Assembly: GCA_919902765.1 (NCBI GenBank)
Contig: CAKKRP010000095.1
Coordinates: 1 to 59,402, forward strand
Direction of reading: 5' to 3'
DNA from: Gammaproteobacteria bacterium
GTDB lineage: Bacteria > Pseudomonadota > Gammaproteobacteria > S012-40
DNA: 59,402 nucleotides
Made by a program: the position numbers and the translations under genes. Shown here piece after piece: positions 7,116 through 15,848 of this stretch (position 1 is its first letter; the number at the start of each line of letters is the position of its first letter). The notes under the pieces were generated by a model that saw nothing but the letters and a program-made list of their open reading frames with translations, searched no databases and was not told where the DNA came from.

Positions 7116-9251
7116 TTACAGCGTTTTAAGGTATTCTATTAAATCCCAGCGTTCATCCGGCGTCAACGCCGGCAGTTGGGCGCCATCCAATTGTGGCGTC
7201 CTACCGGCACCGTATTCATGGCCGCCGTTCAGGTCACCGACGCGCGTGGCGTTGAAAGTAAAGCCGCTATAACCATCCGCGCGGAACCCGATTTTAACGG
7301 GATCGAATTGGCGGCTGCCGACGACAAAGGAGTCAGGACGGTATTCCTCGGTTTTCAGATCTTTATCGCGCTTCTTCGGCAGCAATAAATCATATAACGT
7401 CGGTACCGAGCCGTTGTGCAGGTAGGGCGCGGTGGCCCATATACCGTTTAAAGAGCGGCCTTTGTACGCCAACAAGGAGTTATACGGTTGGGCCGTGGTG
7501 TCGGGTTTGTAGTTGCCGCTTTTAATAGTATTCGGAATGCTGTTTTCAAAAAAAGACGCCGCTATCGTATAGAGGGTGTCCAACCAGCGACGTATAAACC
7601 ACTTATCTGCGTCCGGCGTGGCGATGACCCCTTTGGTCACGGAAGTCAGAATCTGCACTACCGGGGCATCCTCGGCGATGATCAGATTGCCGACGGCGGT
7701 CGATTGCACGGTATGTTTTAGGTTGCCGGATTTGCCCTTGTAGGCAACGGCATTGTTTACCGCCGCCGGATCGGTGCCGACAAAATTCACGTCCGTCATT
7801 TGAGCGACGACGATCCTATCCCAGTTGTCCCGCTCTATCACTTCGTGGCACGCTTCGCAATACTCTGCATAGACTAAGCGCCCACGTGCGGCCTTTTGCT
7901 TGTCGATTACACCCAAGATGTTTTCCGGCCATTGCGGGGATTGTAGACTCTTGAGATGAGCCTCCAGCCGTCCGATATTGACGATATCGGCCGACGATTT
8001 AAAATCGACGATTTCATTCTTTTTCTTTTGCCCCGTCAGTGTCGCGGCGAGGCTGAATCCGTTTGGCTTTTTGGAAGTCCAATCGAGCGTGGCGAAGACA
8101 CCGATCACTTCCCCTGTATTGCGTCCCAGCGGGCCTACATCGCTATTATGCGCGACACCGTTCCATTGCACATAGTCGGATTTGGCGATGTCCCACAAGA
8201 AGGGATAACTGACGGGCGCGTTGGGTTCGTTGAAAATTCGATCACGCACGCGCAGTAAATCGCGTTGATTCAACCCTGGATAATCCTTTTCTTTGGACGC
8301 CAGACGATCAAGGACGATGCCGAGTTGCTTATCGACGAGGATATTTTCACCCACACCTTCCAGCACTTTGCCGATTTGCGCATCGGTCAAAATGCGTTGA
8401 TGTGCGGGCGACACGACCATTTGCAAAGCATGCGCTAGCTGATTTTTGTTGATCACATGTTGCAATACGCGGTTATAAATACGACCGAAGGCGTCCAATC
8501 GCGCATAGCCGTAATCAATATGGCTATGATTGACGGTGTTATAGAGACGCACCGTACGTGTCCATTGGTCTAGGTCTGCAACCACTTCTTCCTGACGATG
8601 GTAGTCGTTGCGGCGCGCTAACACCTTGTCAATGAAGCGCTGTTTTTTGTCCGGCTGCACCAGCGTGGCGTGCATGGCCTTTTCGAGGTCGGCCAAGAAG
8701 CTTGACATATCCGCCATGGACGGGCCGCCATCGATTCTAATGGCTGTGGTTTTACCATTTTTGCCGGTATAGTTTACCTGGCTGGTATGGCACGCCGCGC
8801 AGGTATAGCCCATAAAATCTTTGCCTTGATAGGTATCTTTCGTAAATCCGACAGGCAGGCCGTCAGGATTAAAAAATGTCGGTTTTTGCGGTAGGTAACG
8901 ATAGCGGTCCATGTTTTTGTTCGAGCGCAGGGGTTGCTGAGAGTTTTCCTCTTCCAACACCATAAAGAAATCATAAGGGATAAGATCGGAACCTTGGGTG
9001 GTGTTATAAAACCACATGCTGTCGGACGCCGACCATCCTTGATCAAGATATACCGGTGTAGAAAAATTTTCGCCAAATGCGCCGTCCTCCATGGCAATCG
9101 CGCCGCGTGTCGGATCGCTATCCCAATTTTGATAGATTTTCCCTACGCCGACGGCGAGCAGTGTCAGCGCCACGATACTAAACAGAAATAACCACTTGTG
9201 TTTGAGTAAATAAAAGATCGCCGCGAGCAAGCGCTGAAACAATGTAGCCAT
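7116..9251 (-). CDS. Dihaem c-type cytochrome, RoxA-like, N-terminal membrane anchor (large paralogue)
   Basis: This is a 711-residue exported dihaem protein. A hydrophobic anchor spans about residues 20-38. The haem motifs are CAACH (151-155) and CEACH (465-469). Blocks typical of RoxA-like proteins are visible: DSMWFYNTTQGSDLIPYDFF (75-96), SYPFLWD followed by YVQWNG (348-365), and YLHNGSVPTLYDLL (about 610-624). RoxA/RoxB cleave polyisoprene outside the cell; other relatives oxidise fatty acids. This copy is about 100 residues longer than the tandem paralogues and looks the most RoxA-like of the three. It is translationally close to the P450 (12 bp) and 208 bp downstream of the giant lipoprotein gene. 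Confidence 0.85.
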   Translation of the reverse strand: MATLFQRLLAAIFYLLKHKWLFLFSIVALTLLAVGVGKIYQNWDSDPTRGAIAMEDGAFGENFSTPVYLDQGWSASDSMWFYNTTQGSDLIPYDFFMVLEEENSQQPLRSNKNMDRYRYLPQKPTFFNPDGLPVGFTKDTYQGKDFMGYTCAACHTSQVNYTGKNGKTTAIRIDGGPSMADMSSFLADLEKAMHATLVQPDKKQRFIDKVLARRNDYHRQEEVVADLDQWTRTVRLYNTVNHSHIDYGYARLDAFGRIYNRVLQHVINKNQLAHALQMVVSPAHQRILTDAQIGKVLEGVGENILVDKQLGIVLDRLASKEKDYPGLNQRDLLRVRDRIFNEPNAPVSYPFLWDIAKSDYVQWNGVAHNSDVGPLGRNTGEVIGVFATLDWTSKKPNGFSLAATLTGQKKKNEIVDFKSSADIVNIGRLEAHLKSLQSPQWPENILGVIDKQKAARGRLVYAEYCEACHEVIERDNWDRIVVAQMTDVNFVGTDPAAVNNAVAYKGKSGNLKHTVQSTAVGNLIIAEDAPVVQILTSVTKGVIATPDADKWFIRRWLDTLYTIAASFFENSIPNTIKSGNYKPDTTAQPYNSLLAYKGRSLNGIWATAPYLHNGSVPTLYDLLLPKKRDKDLKTEEYRPDSFVVGSRQFDPVKIGFRADGYSGFTFNATRVGDLNGGHEYGAGRTPQLDGAQLPALTPDERWDLIEYLKTL

Positions 9252-9459
9252 TACCGTAATCCCTTATATCAATTAGGAGAAAAAATGCCCAACTTTCTAA
9301 CAAAGTGCATTCCAGCGTAAAAAGGATAGACACTCTACTTCCATAAGTCCAATGGTAATTGGTGGATTTTTGGGTTGTCTTGCGCGCGGTTTGACGGGCA
9401 TCGGTTTAATGCAAAACATTTTAGTATCGGAACGGCATCGTGAGCGACTATGTCGTTCC

Positions 9460-12400
9460 CTATAGCGCATTGACCACAAATATAGTCGGCCCAAACACAT
9501 TGCCCGCGCGATCCGTGGCGGTGACGGTCAAGAAGTTGGGTCCTGGCGTCAGGCCGCTCACCGTAAATTGTCCGCTGGAGTTCACCGCCCATGCGACGCC
9601 GTTGATGGTGATCGTGGACGGCAACGTCGTGTCAGTGAGGGTGCCGCTGACGGCGCCAACGGTGGCTGTCGTCGTGGGGAGCGTCACGGTCGGTTTTATG
9701 GTGTCGAGTATGACCTTCACGGTGCTGGAATTTCTGGAATTTCCTTGGGTATCGTTCGCGGTCGCGACGAGATTGTTTTCGCCTTCGCTCAAGACCAACG
9801 CAATTCCTGGCGACGCAAATGCCGCGTAACTTACAGCGGCGCTGGTGCTTAATGTGACACCGTTGATATCTTTATCGACCACAACCACCGTGCCGGGATT
9901 CGCGTCGCTGGCCGTGCCTGAAATAACGATGGTTGAAACATTCGTTGGGCTTGCGGGATTGCTCGTTATAGATACCGAGGGCCTGTTGTTATCGCTATCG
10001 CGCGTGACGTTGACTGAGTTGGTTGACGAAATTTTATTATACGCATCGACGGCTGTAAGATCATAGCGATTGTCACCGAGCAGTAGATTGACGGTGAAAC
10101 TGTAGTTGCCAATCGCGCTGGCGGCTGTCGGATTAGGGATATCTTGAGCTACGATCAGTTGTGAGCCGACTTTTACCGTGACGGTGACTGGATTCGGCAG
10201 CGGATTGCCGTCGTTGATGCTGACGGTAAATGCGGTTGCGGCAGATTGCGTGCTGCTTTCATTGTTAGGGGCCGAGATTGTTAACGTCGGCGCACTGGTA
10301 TCGCGGATTAATAATGGCGTTAGTGTCGTCTTGTTGCCGACACCATCAACAACGTCAACGGTGTACACATAACTGCCATCGAGCGTTAGTTTATAACTAT
10401 CTGTGTATACGCCTGAAGAACTGCTGGTGATGACGCGCGGGGTGGTGTTGCCGCCGCCGGAAAACGTAACGCTGGTGATGCCGCTATTCCCGGTGGCGGT
10501 ATCGCTGGCGGCGATGCTCAATGCCGATTGCGTAGTGACCACGGTATTACCGACGAGCGTCCCGCTGTTGGCGATGCTGGCCGTGGGCGACAGTTTTTCA
10601 ATGGCGGCGATAATACTGCCGCTGGAGGTGCTTTTGCCGGTCTTGTCGGTGACCACTAAACTGATCGTGTTATCGCCGGGCGCTAAGGCCACTGTGGCGA
10701 CGCCGCTATTATTGCTGAGATTGAAGTTGAGAGAACCTGTGGCATTGCTTGCGCTCAGGGTACTGAGGGTGGTGGTCCCGGTACAATTTAAACTGGCGGT
10801 GACGGAGGATGAGGTAGCGCCTACACTATTGACCAAACGGATGTTGGCTAGATTGGCCTCGTTAACAGTAAAATTGACAGTGGTCGTCGCCAGGCTTGTA
10901 GATGCAGCGCCTAGCGTCACCACGGGTGCATCGGCGTCATATATGATATCCACAGTTTTGGTGGCGGCGTTGTTGACACTGTCGGTCGCAGTGAGATTAA
11001 ATTTGTAGCTGCCTTGGGCGGGTAGCGTCCCCGTCCAATTTTGCGTGCTCGAAGTCACGCTGCTCAAGGTCAAATTTGTTGCAGTGCCCAACTGACATTG
11101 ATTATTGCGTGTTTGATAGCGGCCCGCCAAGGTGACCGGAAAACTTTCATCAATGGCCGCGCCGCTAAGCGTCGCGCCGGCAAATATGGCAGTGTTGCTT
11201 GAGGTGTCCAATCCCGTTACGTTGATGGTGGGCGCAACGTTATCCAAGCGCGTATTAAACGTGACCGCATATTGATTGTCGGCCAAATCCAGCGCCTTCA
11301 CGACGATGGTATTTACACCCGCGCCTAAATTTATACTTCCGCTCAATTGGCCGGTCGTGGTGTCGTAGGTCAAACTGCCGGTAGTATTGGTGAGGGCGCT
11401 CGCCGCCGTCACGTCCAAAATAATTTCACCCGTAATCGGTGTGCTGCCGGCGGCGGAAACCGATGCCGACAATGTTTTTAAATTGGCCTCGCTGAGTTGT
11501 ACGACAAAACTAGTTTTAGCGGCCGCCACTACCGCAGGGGGCGCGGTGACGATGCTGAGTTGCGGTGCGAGGGTGTCGCGGTACAGCGTAAAATCCTTGG
11601 CTGCGGGGTTGCCTACACCGTCTTTCGCGGCGATATGCACCGTATTTGCGCCCTCCAACGTCAGCGGGATTTGCACGCTGACGGTCAACGCGTGCGCCCC
11701 TTCCGCGAGTACGATCCCGCCGTTGACTTGCACCGCGCTAGAAATCGGCGCAGTGCCGTCACTCACATTATAACTAAGCGTGGTGCCGGTGGTTTTGCGC
11801 CACAGGCGTTGGCCGGTAGTCGGCGGCAGCACCGGGTCCGTGACCTCAATCAAAGGAGATACGGTGTCTAATTTTACGCTGAATTGCTGCGTACTCGTGT
11901 TCGCCAATTCGTCTTGCGCCTTGATCGAAAATAGGCGCTCGCCATCGGCGGAGGCGCGCGGAGGCGTGTATGACCATTGATTAGTTGCAGTTGCCATCGC
12001 CGCAACACCATCTACCGTGACGCCTGCAACGTTGCCGCCCTCGCCATCCACTGCTTCGATAATCAAGGTATAGGGATTGAGACGTGTGCTGCCGGGTGAC
12101 ACCATACGCAGATTGGGCCCGACGCTATCTAAAAAAAAGTCCGCATTTTGTGCCAGCAATTCATTGCCCGCGATATCCAGTGCGCGTATCGCAATGGTAT
12201 TTTTACCTTGTTGCGTTAGGCGCACAGTGCCTGTCCATTCGTGGGCATTGGCACCTGCGGTCGCGGTGACAGTGCCCAGGCGTACGCCACCGACCGTGAT
12301 CGTACCAGGCGTGACGCGGACCCGCAGCGAATAGTTGGTCAACGTCGTCGTGGTGGTGGACGTTAATACGGATATGCTGGGCGCTTGGGCGGCGATGGGA

Positions 12401-15231
12401 ATGGCGGTGAACCCGTCGAATTTTGCGTGCGCGCTGGTGGCCCAAATCTGCACATTTTGTAACACGGTTTGCATCGCCGGCGCGCTCAGTGTGTAGTTGC
12501 GCATAACATACGTCAAAGCGTTATTGGCGAGTTGATATCGATAGGTGTTGGCATCTAAGGCCTGGTCGCCTAACGTCAGTGACCAGGGATTTTTTTGTTC
12601 ATCGAGCGTCACACCGTTTAATAAGCCATCCGTCACGGCGTCTTGATAGAACATCTGCGCGGCATTCACGGATGTGTATTTAACATCTGGAGCGGCGGTG
12701 CTGACGGGGCGGATTTTGCTAGTCCATTCGGACAATCCCGCCAATAACAGCGCGTAACGCGCCGCATTACTTAGCGGTACATTGCTAATATTCAAGGCAT
12801 TAGGATTGGCGGGCACGGTGGTGAATACGTCAAAGCCATAGATGGAGGTGAGGTCTGCTGCCGTTTGCGCATAAGACGCGGCGACGCTGCCACCGTTATC
12901 CACGCCGTTTTTTAACAATCCGGCACCCAAGTGCGTAAATGGCGTGACGACGACTTGCGCGTCTTGCCCAGCGTATTCGATCACGCTGGTCAGTATCTCG
13001 TTCGTTGACAACGGAGCATCCAGTTGGGTGGCGGGCTCAAAATAGCCGCCCTCGTTCAGTGCGATATAGAGAAATTGTTTGTCGGTTAAAACGCGTATCG
13101 TGCATGCGCCCTGATCGTCCGTTGTACACGCACCTACTTGCCCGCCTGGTACACCGCCTACAAAGGTATAGGCCGTAGCATGGCCTTGTTTTATGCGCGA
13201 CGCGATGCGCAATTTCGGTACATCAAAATAGGCGCGAAACTCCAAGTTGCGGGTCGCAATATTGCCTGCGGCATCGCCGATTTCCAGTGCAATGCTGTGT
13301 ACATCGGTGGGATCGCTTTGGTACCAGTCGTCAGCGAGCACCTGTTTTATCAGCGGTAGGACATACAGCGCGCCATCAGTCGCCGTGGCTTGGAAACGCC
13401 GCCATGTCGTTTTTGCGACGCCGTTTATGCGGTATTGCATATTTAGTGCGATAGCGTCGGCGCTAGTATTGTCGCTGACACGCAACGTAAAAAAAGGGAT
13501 TTTGGCATTGTTAAAAACTTGTGGATCTGCGGTAGGATTGGTATAACCCACGCGTGCGCTCGGGACATATAACGGATCTCCGGTGGCGCTTGCCTTGGCG
13601 AGATTGTCCGCTACGACGAGATTGTTGCGATAAAATTCCGCGCCGCTGTAGGTGACCGTCAATTCCGGTTTTGTATCGTCCAGCGTAACGGTGCGTACGA
13701 TCTCGCGCGACAGTCCTTGGTTGTCGGTGATGGTTATGTACAGAATATTCGCGCCGCTGGAGAGCGCCAGATCGGCGCTCCACAGCGCGTTTACAGCGTC
13801 TATCTGCGCGTTATAAACCTGTGTGCCTGCCGTCACGGTGATCGATTTAATGCCGGTGTTGCCTTCGTCTATGAAACTTCCGCTGGCAAGGTACACGCCA
13901 TTGTTGGTCAATAGCGGCGCGCCAAATTCAACGATAGGTTTGCCGTCCGGTAAGGCGACATCGAATGTTTGACGCGTAATATTGCCGACTAAATCCGTTG
14001 CCTCCACCCGCATGCGGTGTGCGCCCGGTGAAAAATCGCTGATATACAAACGTGCCAGTTTGCCGGGGAGTATATTGTCGATGTACGCAGGTTTGTCTTG
14101 CGGTGTATCTGCGTCCATGCGCACCGCGACATGCCGCAAACCGATGGTGTCCGTCACATCGACGCGATATTCGACGTATTTTTGCACGCGGTTGTAATTG
14201 ACTAGCTCAACAGGGGCATTTGAAAACACTGGCGGGTCCGTGTCAAAGGGCGGCGCAAGCGCACCTCCAAACAGCGGGTCATTGTTTTCCGCTAATGCGC
14301 GCGCCGCATTTAATATTGCGTCCATCGATAGGCGCGCGCCGACGGATTGCGCGAGCGCCACGCGCCACGCGCCTACGCCCAATTCATGGCGGTAATTGGC
14401 ACCATCCAAGGCGACGCCGCCGTATTCCAGTGCGCCGATATCGCCGTTTAGATCCCGCGTTTTACCGTCCAAGAGACCGTCGGCGCGGATATCGGCATAC
14501 ATGATTTGCAATAAACCTACGGCGGTAAAACTAGAATAAGGCGGTGAATTCGCCTGTTCGCTAATCGCTTTAGCGTAAGCTGAAAAGGCCGCCGCATACA
14601 TTCCATAGGCATATTCCTTGGTCAATACGCGTACGCTTTCATCCGCATCGGCAATACGCGCAGGCCGCGTCGTCACGATGTTGATGTCATTGCCCAATAG
14701 ACGAGCGATGCTAGCGTTGGCCTCAGCAATCGCGGTCGCCACCGCAACGTGTTGCTGGATATGAAATTCGGCAAGGCCTGTCGCAAGCGTCGTGTACGGT
14801 GTGACGTTAAACAACTCGGCGCCTGTGGCCGTGAGTAAGCCCACTGCGTAGAGTTTCTGCTCGCCCAGCTCTGAGTTGGCCAATTTCACTACCGCGCCAT
14901 TGGGTGAAATATCTTCTACGTAAGCGCCGGAGGTGGCCTCGACCAGTATCGGACCATCGGCGATGCGCCGGATATTGGCCTTATAAAATCCTAGGCGATC
15001 AGTTTGTGCGTTTCCCAATAGTGTTCCTTTGATACCCTCGGTAAAGGCGAAAATTCGCACCGTCGCTTTGTCGATGGGGCCGTCAACCACGTATCCGCCG
15101 ATAGACAATGTGCGCGCACGCGGTGCCACCGCTGATCCAGCGCCACACGCTACAAATAATGTAACCAGGATGCCTGCCAGCAGCGCGATAACAATGCGGT
15201 CTAGATACCGTTGTGAGGTAAAGATTGCCAT
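9460..15231 (-). CDS. Giant repeat lipoprotein with Ig-like domains (1923 residues)
   Basis: The hydrophobic N-terminus ends at VAC (Cys29), so a lipoprotein is predicted. Residues 44-320 form a module with GGYVVDGPI, then NVTPYTTLA and a helical stretch with DGLLDG. A diverged second copy spans about 675-935, with VTPFTHLGAG, DGLLNG and ALDANTYR. The rest (about 330-660 and 945-1923) is a series of bacterial Ig-like domains of about 85-110 residues with recurrent DxxGN and D-x-x-xP motifs. Such proteins are usually cell-surface adhesins, scaffolds or polymer binders. It ends 208 bp upstream of the large dihaem gene on the same strand, so it may be the first gene of that operon or an independent unit. 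Substrate capture for the dihaem enzymes is inference. Confidence 0.85.
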   Translation of the reverse strand: MAIFTSQRYLDRIVIALLAGILVTLFVACGAGSAVAPRARTLSIGGYVVDGPIDKATVRIFAFTEGIKGTLLGNAQTDRLGFYKANIRRIADGPILVEATSGAYVEDISPNGAVVKLANSELGEQKLYAVGLLTATGAELFNVTPYTTLATGLAEFHIQQHVAVATAIAEANASIARLLGNDINIVTTRPARIADADESVRVLTKEYAYGMYAAAFSAYAKAISEQANSPPYSSFTAVGLLQIMYADIRADGLLDGKTRDLNGDIGALEYGGVALDGANYRHELGVGAWRVALAQSVGARLSMDAILNAARALAENNDPLFGGALAPPFDTDPPVFSNAPVELVNYNRVQKYVEYRVDVTDTIGLRHVAVRMDADTPQDKPAYIDNILPGKLARLYISDFSPGAHRMRVEATDLVGNITRQTFDVALPDGKPIVEFGAPLLTNNGVYLASGSFIDEGNTGIKSITVTAGTQVYNAQIDAVNALWSADLALSSGANILYITITDNQGLSREIVRTVTLDDTKPELTVTYSGAEFYRNNLVVADNLAKASATGDPLYVPSARVGYTNPTADPQVFNNAKIPFFTLRVSDNTSADAIALNMQYRINGVAKTTWRRFQATATDGALYVLPLIKQVLADDWYQSDPTDVHSIALEIGDAAGNIATRNLEFRAYFDVPKLRIASRIKQGHATAYTFVGGVPGGQVGACTTDDQGACTIRVLTDKQFLYIALNEGGYFEPATQLDAPLSTNEILTSVIEYAGQDAQVVVTPFTHLGAGLLKNGVDNGGSVAASYAQTAADLTSIYGFDVFTTVPANPNALNISNVPLSNAARYALLLAGLSEWTSKIRPVSTAAPDVKYTSVNAAQMFYQDAVTDGLLNGVTLDEQKNPWSLTLGDQALDANTYRYQLANNALTYVMRNYTLSAPAMQTVLQNVQIWATSAHAKFDGFTAIPIAAQAPSISVLTSTTTTTLTNYSLRVRVTPGTITVGGVRLGTVTATAGANAHEWTGTVRLTQQGKNTIAIRALDIAGNELLAQNADFFLDSVGPNLRMVSPGSTRLNPYTLIIEAVDGEGGNVAGVTVDGVAAMATATNQWSYTPPRASADGERLFSIKAQDELANTSTQQFSVKLDTVSPLIEVTDPVLPPTTGQRLWRKTTGTTLSYNVSDGTAPISSAVQVNGGIVLAEGAHALTVSVQIPLTLEGANTVHIAAKDGVGNPAAKDFTLYRDTLAPQLSIVTAPPAVVAAAKTSFVVQLSEANLKTLSASVSAAGSTPITGEIILDVTAASALTNTTGSLTYDTTTGQLSGSINLGAGVNTIVVKALDLADNQYAVTFNTRLDNVAPTINVTGLDTSSNTAIFAGATLSGAAIDESFPVTLAGRYQTRNNQCQLGTATNLTLSSVTSSTQNWTGTLPAQGSYKFNLTATDSVNNAATKTVDIIYDADAPVVTLGAASTSLATTTVNFTVNEANLANIRLVNSVGATSSSVTASLNCTGTTTLSTLSASNATGSLNFNLSNNSGVATVALAPGDNTISLVVTDKTGKSTSSGSIIAAIEKLSPTASIANSGTLVGNTVVTTQSALSIAASDTATGNSGITSVTFSGGGNTTPRVITSSSSGVYTDSYKLTLDGSYVYTVDVVDGVGNKTTLTPLLIRDTSAPTLTISAPNNESSTQSAATAFTVSINDGNPLPNPVTVTVKVGSQLIVAQDIPNPTAASAIGNYSFTVNLLLGDNRYDLTAVDAYNKISSTNSVNVTRDSDNNRPSVSITSNPASPTNVSTIVISGTASDANPGTVVVVDKDINGVTLSTSAAVSYAAFASPGIALVLSEGENNLVATANDTQGNSRNSSTVKVILDTIKPTVTLPTTTATVGAVSGTLTDTTLPSTITINGVAWAVNSSGQFTVSGLTPGPNFLTVTATDRAGNVFGPTIFVVNAL

Positions 15232-15624
15232 TTAAGGGGTACTCTCCGTGTCAGTATGTTCCTTGTTTACAACCCTAGGCGATTTTTTTTAAATGCGCCT
15301 ATACGCCTGACATACTTCCCTAAGTCGTTAACGACCCAAATTACGCTGCGGTGCAGAATTATTCGAGATTGATACGTGAGGCTTGAGTAGTATTCACTCA
15401 ATTCATGCCATCGACACCGGAAAAAATTGAAAAAAAATAGAAATAATTAACGTTATGGCGAGAGGGTGTGTAGAGATAAGTTACCAAGGGGGGCTTAAGA
15501 TTAGATTTTGATGAATTGATGGAGCGAGGTATTTAACTAAATGTGTTGCGCGCTTGTGGAATAATAGATTAAGTCTTATTATAAATATTTTCAGATTCGA
15601 GCTATGCGACGTTGACGTAAATCA
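15232..15624. other. Gene-free AT-rich stretch upstream of the giant lipoprotein gene
   Basis: I see no credible ORF. It holds a 12-bp palindrome, GTCGTTAACGAC (15326-15337), and a TATAAT on the minus strand at about 15579-15584 without a good -35. It probably carries the giant gene's promoter and leader. Confidence 0.4.
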
Positions 15625-15656
15625 TAAACCCCATGCCAATATAGGCATGGGGTTTA
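15625..15656 (-). terminator. Perfect 13-bp hairpin after the small lipoprotein ORF
   Basis: TAAACCCCATGCC pairs perfectly with GGCATGGGGTTTA across a 6-base loop. It overlaps the stop codon of the 46-codon ORF. On the minus strand only TTTA follows, so it is a terminator without a long T tract, or a transcript-stabilising stem. Confidence 0.5.
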
Positions 15657-15794
15657 AAAAGGGTTGGTTAACTCCTTGGTAGGTTCAGAGCTATGATCGC
15701 TTTTTACCTCTTTTAGGCCGTCACAAGCACCCAAGATCAATGCCGGTAACACCAAGGCAAGCGTCTGCTTCAGTATTTTTTCATTTTCTCGCAC
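15654..15794 (-). CDS. 46-codon lipoprotein ORF, truncated copy of the TolB-like gene's 5' end
   Basis: Reading from a GTG at 15792-15794, the product has a hydrophobic segment VLPALILGACDG containing a perfect lipobox LGAC, then LKEVKSDHS and a short tail ending at a TAA inside a hairpin. The TolB-like gene at the left edge reads VLPALILSACSG and AKEVKIDHS at the same place. The DNA matches at roughly four of five bases over about 90 bp by eye, then diverges. The base aligned with that gene's ATG has become ACG, and a one-base deletion shifts the early frame. It may be a decayed duplicate, or a live mini-lipoprotein rescued by the GTG. It lies 54 bp downstream of the barrel gene. Confidence 0.45.
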   Translation of the reverse strand: MRENEKILKQTLALVLPALILGACDGLKEVKSDHSSEPTKELTNPF

Positions 15795-15848
15795 CTGGTG
15801 TTTGCCGTTGGTTTCGACAACCTAAATGGCCGTCGCTTTATGTGGTTC

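Noticed and set aside
10403-11008. 201-codon plus-strand open frame opposite the giant lipoprotein gene
   Set aside because: It is antisense to repeat-coding DNA. Its Val/Leu/Pro-rich composition mirrors the sense codons, it has no ribosome site, and it resembles no family.
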